Source: PGYR01 sp046290495
Lineage (GTDB): Bacteria; Bacteroidota; Ignavibacteria; Kapaibacteriales; UBA2268
NCBI GenBank assembly: GCA_046290495.1
Contig: JBKAGT010000006.1
Coordinates: forward strand, 186,001 to 250,000
Direction of reading: 5' to 3'
Length of the DNA stretch: 64,000 bases
Part shown: piece after piece, positions 16,104 through 24,513 of the stretch
Position numbering within the stretch: position 1 is the stretch's first letter
Layout of the letters: every line of letters begins with the position of its first letter
Program-made: the position numbers and the translations under genes
The notes under the pieces: model-generated
The model's input: the letters and a program-made list of their open reading frames with translations, nothing else
What the model was told of the DNA's origin: nothing
The model's database searches: none

Positions 16104-16625
16104 ATGATAACTACAGCAACACCAATAAACCCAACTCCATTTAATGTTGACAATATCAAGAGTATAGTATTAACATTAAAAAACGCTGGTCTTGTAACTT
16201 ATTCAATGGTTAGAGACCTCTACTATAAAGTCAAATACTTAAAGGTATATGATGTAATCAAGATGAAAGAGAATAATTCAATTAAAGTGGATGGAAATCT
16301 CAACCAAGAGATTATAGCATACCTGGAAGCACTTAATGAATTGGAGAGAATTTTAACAGACTTTCAGCTGATGTACGATAATTATATCAAAACTCTTGAC
16401 ACGTTGAGTTCAATAGAACTTCAGCACCAAATTCAGATTATAATCGAGAAGTTACTAGTAGTCAGCATTCTTTGTGTGGCTCTAATGCGTACCAACAAAG
16501 GATTCATTAATCAGATCATCAATGAGGATATTCAAAAGCTTTGTAGTCAGAATGACAAGTTTTTGAAGCACTTAAAGGATGCAAATAAAACTATTTCATT
16601 AACGATTCAGAGAGGTCAAAAATGA
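16104..16625 (+). CDS. Unknown helical protein of the element
   Basis: The 173-residue protein was not assigned to a family. It is predicted mostly helical, with a proline/threonine-rich N-terminus (TPINPTPF), an amphipathic middle and a more hydrophobic stretch near residues 120-135 (KLLVVSILCVALM) that could be a buried helix or weak membrane segment. It starts 14 bp after the second HTH gene and overlaps the next small gene by four bases (ATGA). It therefore belongs to the same early operon, between regulation and replication functions. Confidence 0.6.
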   Translation: MITTATPINPTPFNVDNIKSIVLTLKNAGLVTYSMVRDLYYKVKYLKVYDVIKMKENNSIKVDGNLNQEIIAYLEALNELERILTDFQLMYDNYIKTLDTLSSIELQHQIQIIIEKLLVVSILCVALMRTNKGFINQIINEDIQKLCSQNDKFLKHLKDANKTISLTIQRGQK

Positions 16626-16771
16626 AAAGGTCAATAAAAAAAGACTTAGCAAAAAATAATATTTCGAAAATTGGCTTTATTCAAATTATTAATGCTAAGT
16701 CTCTAAGGAACACAAATAATTGTGTCGCTAAAACAGTTCCAAATGATCATATAGGATTAAAACTGTTTTAA
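16622..16771 (+). CDS. Small basic protein, 49 residues, translationally coupled
   Basis: An ATG overlaps the stop codon of the preceding gene in an ATGA arrangement and opens a 49-codon frame ending in TAA at 16771. The product starts MKRSIKKDLAKNN, is Lys/Asn/Ile-rich and basic, and has no recognisable domain. The four-base overlap is the main evidence that it is translated. It could be a small DNA-binding or regulatory peptide, but function is unknown. Confidence 0.45.
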   Translation: MKRSIKKDLAKNNISKIGFIQIINAKSLRNTNNCVAKTVPNDHIGLKLF

Positions 16772-17007
16772 GAATCTATAAATATCTTTCGAGTAAATAT
16801 AAGGAGGTATCATATAAAAACCAAAAAAAATCCTTTGTTCGTGTGATTAACAAAGGATTTGAAAATAGTAGATGAATACTGATACAGTTGGTTTATCTAC
16901 TACAGATTTTAACAGCTGTATCACTTGCAACATAACTTAAATTAATTTCAAAAACAAATGTCGGGCTAAAATAAAATGAACATAAACTAAATAAAATAAT
17001 AAGTTAG
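16772..17007 (+). promoter_or_regulatory. Structured leader upstream of the replication gene
   Basis: This 236-bp gap holds a perfect 12-bp stem (16828-16839 with 16849-16860, 9-nt loop) lacking a plus-strand T run. It also holds two overlapping hairpin options: GTAGAT/ATCTAC (16868-16873 with 16895-16900) and GATACAG/CTGTATC (16881-16887 with 16916-16922). The latter two cannot form together. Control of the replication gene by attenuation or a small RNA is possible. An AAGGAGGT at 16801 has no start codon behind it. Confidence 0.4.
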
Positions 17008-19377
17008 ATGGATACTAGTACAGCAGAACAAGGAATAACAAAATTAAATTTAGCAGAGATTTACATTGAGTCAGGTTTATCAATAATTCCTATTGTCAAT
17101 GGAGAAAAAAGACCACCTATAGCGTGGAAAAAATACCAAAACGCACCACCAGAAAAAGAGAAAATTCATAGTTGGTTTGGCGATGGGTCAAATTATGAAC
17201 TTGCTTTAGTTTGTGGTGGTGTGTCAAATGGGTTAGAAGTCATTGACATTGACAACCATCTTAACAATGCTACCGAAGTATTTAATTCTTACATTGAACT
17301 CATTAAAGAGTTTGATGAAGATTTATATAACAGTTTAGTCATTGAGTCAACTCAATCTGAGGGTTATCATATTCTTTACTTTTGTGAGGAAATCGAGGGC
17401 AATAGTAAACTAGCAACTCAATTAGATGAAGACGGCACAAAAAAGACTGTTATTGAGACCAGAGGCGAGGGTGGTTACTTACTTTCATATCCTAGTAATG
17501 GTTATGATCTAATTCAAAACTCAATTGAAAAGATACCATTTATTACTTTTGAGCAACGTAACTATTTACTTAACCTTGCTAAATCTTTTGATACTGTTGG
17601 CACACACCAAAAAGAGACTACATATAAGAGCAATGAAAGTAATAATCTATCTGTAGGAGACGATTTTAATAATCGTGGAGATATTCAAGATATTCTAATA
17701 TCTTTCGGTTGGATACTAGAAAGTAAGATTAACGGCGTTGAAAAATGGAAAAGACCAGGTAAAAGAGAAAAAGGACATTCAGCGACTTTCAACTATAAAA
17801 ATTCTGGGCTTTTCTATGTTTTTTCTAGTAATGCCCACCCCTTAGAGTCTGAGAAATCTTATAATAAGTTTGCTCTTTACACTTACTTAAAACATAATGG
17901 AGATTTTAAGGAAGCTACTAAAGACCTTGCTAAACAAGGTTACGGCTCTCAATCTAAGAAAATGACTAAGGTAAATAACACCGTTGTTAATAGTCAAGAT
18001 GAAGGCAATCTATCCGAAATGGTTAAAGAGCTTAGTTTTAACCATACTAAAGAAATTCCAGAGTATGTAACTAGACCACTTATAGAGTTGCTTTTTGATT
18101 GGAAAATCAATGAAATGAATAAGGAAGTTACTATAACTCCTATTAAAGAGAATTGGGAAAAACTTACATTTTCATCAATAGATGAAAGAGAATACTTTAC
18201 TAAAAATGTATTTCCGAACGCTCCAATGAGATTAGAGGATAATGTAGTTACAGCTGTTAATGACTTCATTTCTGAATTTTATTCTAAATCCAGAGGAAAA
18301 GACTACACTTGTAATAAAGCATTTAATATTTTCACAAAGCCAGATATAAGTAAAAACTACCACCCATTACAAGATTATTTTATTAGTACTGATAATTTTG
18401 ACTTGACCAAATGGAAAGAGCAAAATCCAGATGAAGAAAATCCTATTAGTTGTTGGTTTAATAGAAAAAACATTCCTAAAAAAGACACTCAAACCTATGA
18501 GCAATATGGAGAGTTTTGTAATAAACTTGAAAAACTATTTACTAAGTGGCTCATAATGGTTATTCAAGTCGTATTTGGAGACCGTGAGAATGATGTAGCT
18601 CTTGTTTTAGCTGGTGGTCAAAATACTGGTAAAACAACCGCTCTAAGGTCATTATTGCCACCAGAATTAAAAGATTTTCTCAAAACTTCTATTCACGAGT
18701 TAAATACTACTGATGTTAAAATAGCTGCTTGTGAAAATCTATTTTTCTTTGATGACGAGGGGGAAGCTTTACAGCGTTCTAATATCAGTAGTGTTAAAGG
18801 GTTACTTTCAGCTACTCAATTTAAAGTTCGTAAACCTTACGGTAAGGGAGATGAATTAAGAAAACGTGTAATGTCGCTAATGGCTACAGAAAATAACGAT
18901 GACTTTTTAAAAGATGAAACGGGTTCACGTAGATTTTTAGTTATTCCGATTGAGGATATTAAAGATAATAAGGAAGTCGAAAGCAACTTGCACTTTTATA
19001 AAAAATCATTTAACCAGAGGGATTTTTGGGGATATGTTTACTCACTATATAAAGAGAATATTGAAAGGGATCATATAGTTTCTTTCACAAAAGAGGATAT
19101 TCAATTTACAGCGAATCTAAATAAAGAATATAATGAGTCAACTGTTTTTGATGAATTAATAAAAGAATATTGTTTACCTCAAGATGCTTTAAATGACACC
19201 AACAAGAAACATTTACAAGTAACTAAGATACTAGAAGAGCTTCAAAAGAAAACTAGTATTCCAATTGTTAATGATAGATACGCTCAAACTAATCTAGGGA
19301 AAGCATTACAAAGAAATGGTTATAAGAAGACTAGTAACGGTGGAGTTAAGGGATATTGGATTGGATTTAGATCATAG
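17008..19377 (+). CDS. Replication protein: prim-pol domain plus VapE/VirE-type P-loop helicase
   Basis: The 789-residue protein has an N-terminal bifunctional primase/polymerase domain (about residues 10-190): SGLSIIPIVNGEKRPPIAWK, ALVCGGVSNGLEVIDIDNH with the acidic metal ligands, and a downstream ESTQSEGYHI strand. The C-terminal half is a virulence-associated E (VapE/VirE) ATPase with Walker A GGQNTGKTT (Lys542), Walker B-like NLFFFDDEGEA, and RKPYGKGDELRKRV followed by a sensor-like TGSRRFLVIPI. This pair is the standard replication initiator/primase-helicase of small integrative elements and phage satellites. A repeat-rich, gene-free region follows directly and may be the origin it acts on. 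Confidence 0.9.
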   Translation: MDTSTAEQGITKLNLAEIYIESGLSIIPIVNGEKRPPIAWKKYQNAPPEKEKIHSWFGDGSNYELALVCGGVSNGLEVIDIDNHLNNATEVFNSYIELIKEFDEDLYNSLVIESTQSEGYHILYFCEEIEGNSKLATQLDEDGTKKTVIETRGEGGYLLSYPSNGYDLIQNSIEKIPFITFEQRNYLLNLAKSFDTVGTHQKETTYKSNESNNLSVGDDFNNRGDIQDILISFGWILESKINGVEKWKRPGKREKGHSATFNYKNSGLFYVFSSNAHPLESEKSYNKFALYTYLKHNGDFKEATKDLAKQGYGSQSKKMTKVNNTVVNSQDEGNLSEMVKELSFNHTKEIPEYVTRPLIELLFDWKINEMNKEVTITPIKENWEKLTFSSIDEREYFTKNVFPNAPMRLEDNVVTAVNDFISEFYSKSRGKDYTCNKAFNIFTKPDISKNYHPLQDYFISTDNFDLTKWKEQNPDEENPISCWFNRKNIPKKDTQTYEQYGEFCNKLEKLFTKWLIMVIQVVFGDRENDVALVLAGGQNTGKTTALRSLLPPELKDFLKTSIHELNTTDVKIAACENLFFFDDEGEALQRSNISSVKGLLSATQFKVRKPYGKGDELRKRVMSLMATENNDDFLKDETGSRRFLVIPIEDIKDNKEVESNLHFYKKSFNQRDFWGYVYSLYKENIERDHIVSFTKEDIQFTANLNKEYNESTVFDELIKEYCLPQDALNDTNKKHLQVTKILEELQKKTSIPIVNDRYAQTNLGKALQRNGYKKTSNGGVKGYWIGFRS

Positions 19378-19913
19378 ATTTTAGGGGATAAAGGGTCTAT
19401 CTAAAGTATACTAAAAAAAATCTATATACCCTGCTCGGATTGATTGATATTAGTTAGGTTGAGAGGTATAGGGTATATAGGGTATACTATATATATAAGA
19501 TGTATATAGAGTAGTATGGTAGTAGTATTGCACTTGTAGGGTTGTTGTGCCTGTAGGATTTTTTTTAGAGTGGTTTTTAGTGTCTTTAGTGCACCCTTAA
19601 CCCAAAACTATTGATACAGAGGGGAAAGAGCAGGGTACACTATAAAATAAAGCACAATGGACTGCACCCTTAGGATACCCTTATTTTTAACTCCAGATGT
19701 GAGTATAAGAGCCAAAAACAAGACTAACATATATATATTATAAATGATATAAAGACACTAACTAATTGATAAATATAGTATTTGACCCATTTTAAGAAAC
19801 AAGTTAAGACACAATTTAGGACACTTTAACTACATAATAACTAGTTAAAACTACATTAAAATAACAACAAAACACACTTATTTGATAAATATAAGGAGTT
19901 ACAGAGGTAAGAA
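19378..19913. other. 536-bp gene-free, repeat-rich region: candidate replication origin
   Basis: No convincing gene is present. The sequence is AT-rich with repeated AGGGT-type words on both strands: AGGGTATA at 19470-19477 and 19479-19486, TATACCC at 19425-19431, AGGGTAC near 19632, GCACCCTTA at 19591-19599 and 19664-19672, and GGATACCC at 19673-19680. TTGATAAATATA occurs at 19766-19777 and 19882-19893. TAGGACACTTT (19817-19827) also matches the right subterminal repeat. Placement right after the prim-pol/VapE gene suggests iterons of an origin. Confidence 0.5.
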
Positions 19914-20147
19914 ATGAGCAAAAAGAAAATGAACAATTTTAAGAGATGTATAATAGTAAAAGATGTTGCGAGTGCAAAGAGATTAACAACTAGAGTAATA
20001 ACTCAATTACAAAAAGACCAGATAAGCCACCAGACCGCAAAATCTATAATTTCGGCTTGTAAAGAGTTTTCTAGTTTAGTGCAAGTGTACGAACTAGAGA
20101 AAACTGTAGAGAGGTTAAAGAATCAAATCAAAGAGCTAGAGAAATGA
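19914..20147 (+). CDS. Small protein with C-terminal coiled coil
   Basis: The 77-residue basic protein begins MSKKKMNNFKRC and ends in a heptad-like segment (LEKTVERLKNQIKELEK) that should form a coiled coil or leucine-zipper-like dimer. No family was recognised. The ATG is preceded by AGAGGTAAGAA, a possible ribosome-binding stretch. It overlaps the next gene by four bases (ATGA), so the two are probably translationally coupled. It heads a three-gene cluster downstream of the candidate origin, where element-specific accessory replication or regulatory proteins would be expected. Confidence 0.6.
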   Translation: MSKKKMNNFKRCIIVKDVASAKRLTTRVITQLQKDQISHQTAKSIISACKEFSSLVQVYELEKTVERLKNQIKELEK

Positions 20148-20617
20148 GTAATATATCCACACTCAAACGAGAAGTCAAGAGAATACAAACTAATATAGAA
20201 AAAGTTAAGCAATCTGAAATAAAACATGAGCCGTTTATGTTACCATTCTTAACAGTTCAAATAATATATCAAGAATATGAAATAGAGCAACCTGACGGCA
20301 GTAATAAGACTATAAATAGGTATAAGTATAAGTTAGGATTTTATGGAAGCGATACAGAGCCAGATTTAGTTAAACTGTTTGATAAAATGATAGAAGCCAG
20401 AAAAAAAGGACAAAGTATATTTGTTTTGTATTGCCCACCTAAAAAAGAAAACTTAGATAAGTTAAGATTGAAGTATGATAGAGATAATTCTTTGAAGATT
20501 GTTTTTAAAGATAAGTTGGGACGTGAGGAAGTGTTTTATTTCAATCCTAACGGTGCTTTTGGAAATAACAAACCAAACCAAACTAAACAAGATAAGTATA
20601 TAGAGGATTTAGTTTGA
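20144..20617 (+). CDS. Unknown protein, 157 residues
   Basis: The protein has an N-terminal helical segment rich in Lys and Glu, then a beta-rich core (LTVQIIYQEYEIEQPDGSNK, YKYKLGFYG, IFVLYCPP, LKIVFKDKLGREEVFYFNP) and a Gln/Lys tail. It is not assigned to a family. It overlaps the previous gene by four bases and is followed at one base spacing by another unknown gene. The tight packing supports real expression as an operon. A single-stranded-DNA-binding or other nucleic-acid role would suit the position but is guesswork. Confidence 0.6.
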   Translation: MSNISTLKREVKRIQTNIEKVKQSEIKHEPFMLPFLTVQIIYQEYEIEQPDGSNKTINRYKYKLGFYGSDTEPDLVKLFDKMIEARKKGQSIFVLYCPPKKENLDKLRLKYDRDNSLKIVFKDKLGREEVFYFNPNGAFGNNKPNQTKQDKYIEDLV

Positions 20618-20618
20618 T

Positions 20619-21011
20619 ATGAGTAAGGACAAAAAAGAAATATTCTTAACTAAAAACTACAGTACCCCAACTACTACATATATTCATTTAATTCAACAAT
20701 TAATGGATTTGAATATAATTGAACACACTAAAACAACTGATCTAGTCAAGATATTTAGGAAGCCAGACGGCACACTCTATACAACTACTAACTACTATGT
20801 TACTAAGAATAGATTATATGATAGTTATGAAAAGTACACACCAGAGTTTACTATTGTAAGCACAGAGGAACTAGAAAAGCTTAAAGAATGTGAAAAGATA
20901 GTAAAGTTAGATAAGGGAGCTAGTAAAAGCAAGTTAGATAACTATGTACTACTATCTAAAGTAGAACACAGTAGACTACTGAAGTTAGATCAAGAAACAA
21001 GTAACAATTAA
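20619..21011 (+). CDS. Unknown protein, 130 residues
   Basis: The 130-residue hydrophilic protein has a central segment (IIEHTKTTDLVKIFRKPDGTLYTTTNYYVTKNRLY) that looks like a compact alpha/beta domain, and a lysine-rich C-terminus. No family was recognised. It starts one base after the previous stop and ends 8 bp before the convergent cytochrome gene's stop. It is the last gene of the plus-strand cluster that begins at 19914. Confidence 0.55.
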   Translation: MSKDKKEIFLTKNYSTPTTTYIHLIQQLMDLNIIEHTKTTDLVKIFRKPDGTLYTTTNYYVTKNRLYDSYEKYTPEFTIVSTEELEKLKECEKIVKLDKGASKSKLDNYVLLSKVEHSRLLKLDQETSNN

Positions 21012-21019
21012 AAGAACCC

Positions 21020-22018
21020 TTATTGATTATCTATGAACTCTATCATAAGGTTTACACCCTCTTGGTCTAAGATTGTCGTACCTATAAACGGCATTTCTTG
21101 ATTCATAACTAATCTCTTGATTCTATCCTTTTCAGAAAGAATACCTGTTTCTCTTATTGAGACTTCATAACTAAAATCAAAGTCCTTCTTTGCCGACTCT
21201 TCCCATGCACCAGGATTATGACAATGAGCACAATTCATATCTATATATGCTCGAGCTCTATTATCTAGAGATTCACTTAAATCATTATAATCAACAATAC
21301 TAGGAGCTTCGGCAGGTTGAATAGAATTTAAAACTCCAACATTTTGTAAGTGAGTTAATAGATTAAGTGAAACTCCATCTCTTACAATGTCTCTGTTTAA
21401 ATTTCTTAATTTAGTACCGATTGGAGTCATACTTGAGTTTGATTGATGACAAGTTATACATTCATTCTCGTTAGGTATATGATAATTGGTTGAAACAGTA
21501 GAGCCCTTCTTATTAATCCAAGTTACATCGGTGTCTTTTCCTTCTAAATCTAATTTAGCATCAGTTTGTTCATCATTCCAAATATAAGTTGCAACATTCC
21601 AAGTGTCTTTTGCTTTAATCAACAATCTAGTTTCTAATACTCTTTTACCTAAACTAGTGTCTCTTTCATCATTGTAATAATAGAAAGTCTTAGTAAGTAT
21701 TGTACCATCTGGAAAATTCATAGAATTCTCTTCACCTATAGAGATACTTTGTCCTTCAGGAACTTTGACAAGCCTTTGTTTGTAAGCATAATCAGTAAAT
21801 AAAACTGAGCTGAGTTCTAATAAATGAAAACCATCTGAAGGGATTAAATTTGAAGGTGTATCTTTAAATATGTCGTATTCAGATAAATTCTGCTTGAATA
21901 CTACAGTTTTGGGAAAATTGAAATCAGGAATTTGAACTCTTTCTGAAAATGAATCATTTTCAGAACAACCTAGAAAACTAATAATGAATAGTAATAGTAG
22001 AACAGATAATTTTTGCAT
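21020..22018 (-). CDS. Di-heme c-type cytochrome lipoprotein, SO2930-like family
   Basis: I start this at the Met of 22018, which gives a lipoprotein signal (MQKLSVLLLLFIISFLGC); a longer frame exists upstream but adds a non-signal extension. The roughly 332-residue product is mainly beta-rich until CITCH (187-191), the first haem c motif, followed by MTPIGTKLRNLNRD. The second motif, CAHCH (263-267), sits in a short C-terminal cytochrome-like segment with a candidate Met ligand in QEMPFIG. The layout matches the SO2930 (HNE_0200) family of di-heme cytochromes, which normally accompany a parallel beta-helix protein; no such partner is present here. It lies inside the mobile element, reading against the flanking clusters, and is the only clearly metabolic gene there. 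Confidence 0.82.
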   Translation of the reverse strand: MQKLSVLLLLFIISFLGCSENDSFSERVQIPDFNFPKTVVFKQNLSEYDIFKDTPSNLIPSDGFHLLELSSVLFTDYAYKQRLVKVPEGQSISIGEENSMNFPDGTILTKTFYYYNDERDTSLGKRVLETRLLIKAKDTWNVATYIWNDEQTDAKLDLEGKDTDVTWINKKGSTVSTNYHIPNENECITCHQSNSSMTPIGTKLRNLNRDIVRDGVSLNLLTHLQNVGVLNSIQPAEAPSIVDYNDLSESLDNRARAYIDMNCAHCHNPGAWEESAKKDFDFSYEVSIRETGILSEKDRIKRLVMNQEMPFIGTTILDQEGVNLMIEFIDNQ

Positions 22019-22329
22019 GACATAACTTAGAATAATTAAACTTCTTACAATAAACAGCAACTTACATTTTATGTTACAAAAAAGAAATAGTTATTAATTT
22101 AATGTAAGATTTTCAATTATAAGATTAATTAGCATAAGAGTTTGACATTAAATGAGTTAAAGATTTTTTGATTTTTTAGAAAATACATCATTACAGTGAT
22201 TATAACGCTATAAGTAATTAATTTTCAATCATTTACAACAACATTAATACATAGTGAAAGTCTTACTGAAACCTACATAACTAGTTATATAACTTGCATT
22301 CAGAGTTAAATAACAAATGAATAGATTAA
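22019..22329. promoter_or_regulatory. 311-bp divergent intergenic region
   Basis: This AT-rich gap lies between the divergent cytochrome gene and the coiled-coil gene at 22330 and should contain both promoters. I see one inverted repeat, CTTACATT (22061-22068) with AATGTAAG (22101-22108), placed upstream of the cytochrome gene. No RNA gene or further coding frame is convincing. Confidence 0.35.
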
Positions 22330-23007
22330 ATGGAAAATACAATAATAAAAAGACTTGCAAAAGGAAATGACATTGGAGTTGACACTTGCTTCTACTTCGA
22401 TAATGATTTAGAGATAAATTATAATTTATGTGATGAAATAGTAGAATTGCAAAAGCATATAAAAGAGCTACAGAGCAGAGCGAGTAAAGTAAAAGAACAA
22501 ATCTCACTAAATCTAGACAAGATTAAAGAAATTCAAATTGAGAGAGATAATCTAGTAGATATTCAAATTGATGTAACTTTAAACAAGCACACTAAGAAAA
22601 GTCGAGAGTTAGCAGAGCAAATTAAAGAGATAGAGGGAGATAATCATTATTTGAATACTGTTTTAAATGAAATCAAACGAAAGATAAAAGAAACAGAAAC
22701 AGAGTTAATGAGTTCTGAACGTGATTATAATAATACTATTTACAATGAGCAACTAGAGAAAGGTAAGCCAGAAGTAATCGAGTTATTAAAATCTATTTCT
22801 AAGATGCAAGAAAATCTAGTAACCGTTTTGAAGAGGATAGTAATAATTAATCAAATCCCAGATGAGGGTTATTATTTCAAATCACTTGTTCACGACACTA
22901 CTTACAAGTGGAATAATCACGTAAGACAAATGAATCCTAGATTTGAAGAGATAGTAAGAAAATTTAATATTAATATAGAGGATTTAGAAAATGAGAAAAT
23001 TTCTTAA
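22330..23007 (+). CDS. Long coiled-coil protein of the element
   Basis: Of the 225 residues, about 35-155 form one nearly continuous coiled coil with heptad spacing (for example EIVELQKHIKELQSRASKVKEQI). The C-terminal 70 residues look globular (IPDEGYYFKSLVHDTTYKWNNHVRQMNPRFEEIV). No known family was recognised. The last codons overlap the start of the next gene by 17 bases. It leads a three-gene cluster with overlapping ends and a strong terminator behind it. A structural or scaffold role is possible; there is no further evidence. Confidence 0.6.
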   Translation: MENTIIKRLAKGNDIGVDTCFYFDNDLEINYNLCDEIVELQKHIKELQSRASKVKEQISLNLDKIKEIQIERDNLVDIQIDVTLNKHTKKSRELAEQIKEIEGDNHYLNTVLNEIKRKIKETETELMSSERDYNNTIYNEQLEKGKPEVIELLKSISKMQENLVTVLKRIVIINQIPDEGYYFKSLVHDTTYKWNNHVRQMNPRFEEIVRKFNINIEDLENEKIS

Positions 23008-23335
23008 TTATAATTATGCGAATAGTTATAAAACTAATAGTATGAAGTCAATATCGGAACTAGTAGATGACAAGGCATTTATTGAAGCTATGAACATTGC
23101 ACCCAACCGAATAGAGGAAGTCGCAGACGCTTTATATGAAAGTAATTTAACAATTACAGATTTAGCTAAGTATAATTTAGAGGAAAGAGTTAATGACTTA
23201 GTAGTAAACTATGATTTAACAGATGAACAGGAAAAAATGATAGATAGTTACGCTTTGCTTAAATTCATTGAAGACGGCACACCACAAAACGAAACTAAAA
23301 ATGAGATATTACAGAATTTAGAGGTTAAAGAATAA
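22991..23335 (+). CDS. Unknown acidic protein, 114 residues
   Basis: The protein is acidic and predicted helical (ISELVDDKAFIEAMNIAPNRIEEVADALYE, then LEERVNDLVVNYDLTDEQEKMIDSYALLKFIED). No family was recognised. It starts inside the end of the previous gene and its stop codon overlaps the next gene's ATG by one base (TAATG). An internal Met (MKSISELVDD) about 17 codons in is an alternative start that would leave no overlap. Tight coupling with both neighbours supports it as a real gene. Confidence 0.55.
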   Translation: MRKFLNYNYANSYKTNSMKSISELVDDKAFIEAMNIAPNRIEEVADALYESNLTITDLAKYNLEERVNDLVVNYDLTDEQEKMIDSYALLKFIEDGTPQNETKNEILQNLEVKE

Positions 23336-23784
23336 TGACTGAGGTACTAGAGTCGTACATTGTGTATCATAATAAAAGTGTTAAGGACATAGAAAAGATA
23401 CTCAAAGAAAACAAAGAAATAGATGAAAGTTTACTCTTTACTTATGGAGTTTCTACACTAGCAAATTGTATGCTGCCAAACTATAAATGTGTTTTTAGTG
23501 AGGAATCAATAAAATTTTTCAAAGTCTTTGCACTTATGGAACATATAGAAAAGAATAGAAATTTTGACGATACATATAATGAATTAATAGACAAAGCTTT
23601 AGACGTTTATAATTCAGTATTGAAAGAATTAGAGATAAATAGAAAAGATGTAGAAGACCACAAAGACCAGATCAATTTAAACTTAGATTATGTAAGAGTA
23701 CATAATGAATTTAACTTACGAAAGAATAATATTCTTCAGTTATCAGAAACTAATAATTATGAATTAGTTTCTATTGCTTCCTGA
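23335..23784 (+). CDS. Unknown helical protein, 149 residues
   Basis: The protein is predicted all-helical and is acidic. Its middle part (LEIDESLLF-type segments, FKVFALMEHIEKNRNFDDTYNELIDKAL) resembles the composition of the preceding 114-residue protein, including an ALM/LLKFIE-like helix, so the two may be distantly related. No family was recognised. It is the last gene of the cluster and is followed by a clear terminator at 23823-23852. Confidence 0.55.
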   Translation: MTEVLESYIVYHNKSVKDIEKILKENKEIDESLLFTYGVSTLANCMLPNYKCVFSEESIKFFKVFALMEHIEKNRNFDDTYNELIDKALDVYNSVLKELEINRKDVEDHKDQINLNLDYVRVHNEFNLRKNNILQLSETNNYELVSIAS

Positions 23785-23822
23785 TTTATTAATTATCTGA
23801 TTTATTTTCTTTCGTTGTTGGC

Positions 23823-23852
23823 AACCCTTACTAGAGATAGTGAGGGTTTTTT
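23823..23852 (+). terminator. Strong terminator of the 22330-23784 cluster
   Basis: AACCCTTACT (23823-23832) pairs with AGTGAGGGTT (23839-23848), including one G-U pair, over a 6-nt loop. It is followed by six T residues. It lies 38 bp after the last stop codon of the cluster. Confidence 0.88.
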
Positions 23853-23870
23853 AATAGGATATATAAATAA

Positions 23871-24464
23871 TTAACGACGCTTTCCAAATTCAATAAAGAA
23901 AAATCTATAAGTATATACAGATGAGCTCCCTTCAGTTGTCTCAATTATATAATAAGAAAACTCACCATAATTTGGTCTAGGTTGAATTATAAAATCTGTT
24001 ACCAAAATTAAATACATACCCATAAAAAACAAAAGAACACTTTTTAATTCCTTTTTTAAATCCTTAAATTTTATAAATCCGATGGTAATGAATAAATATA
24101 GGTACGATGTTATCTTTACTATTTCTTCTCTAAATACACCAGTTTCATTATAATGCCACTCTAAAATCTTACCAGAAACTTCAGTCCAATGACCTCTAAA
24201 AGAAGAAAATTCTTGTACAAAAAGCACTACAAACAGTATTAGTATCACAGCAAAAGAAACAAAGACAATTCTATTAAAATTGAGAGATTTCTTATTAATC
24301 AAAAAATTTACTACACCAAACACAAAAGTATTAATTAATGATAACTCAAAATTTAATCCAATATTCCTGAAACCAGGAACACCATGATTGAAAAGATTAA
24401 GTAATACAAAACATAGTATAAAATATGATAAATACTTTAAAAATATAATTGCAAATTTCTTCAT
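23871..24464 (-). CDS. Unknown multi-pass membrane protein
   Basis: The 197-residue protein has about five hydrophobic segments (residues roughly 3-25, 40-58, 67-87, 118-132, 143-160) and a hydrophilic loop around HWTEVSGKILEWHYNETG between the third and fourth. No family was recognised. It is the leftmost gene of the minus-strand accessory block in the right half of the element, separated by about 50 bp from its neighbour. Membrane proteins beside small unknown genes in such blocks are often superinfection-exclusion or toxin-type functions, but nothing here proves that. Confidence 0.6.
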   Translation of the reverse strand: MKKFAIIFLKYLSYFILCFVLLNLFNHGVPGFRNIGLNFELSLINTFVFGVVNFLINKKSLNFNRIVFVSFAVILILFVVLFVQEFSSFRGHWTEVSGKILEWHYNETGVFREEIVKITSYLYLFITIGFIKFKDLKKELKSVLLFFMGMYLILVTDFIIQPRPNYGEFSYYIIETTEGSSSVYTYRFFFIEFGKRR

Positions 24465-24513
24465 AAGAAATGCAAACGAATATAACTTTAGATAGTTATG
24501 TTGGAGATAAATA

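Noticed and set aside
16801..16808. Strong Shine-Dalgarno-like AAGGAGGT
   Set aside because: No ATG, GTG or TTG lies at a suitable distance downstream, and neighbouring genes do not use such sites.
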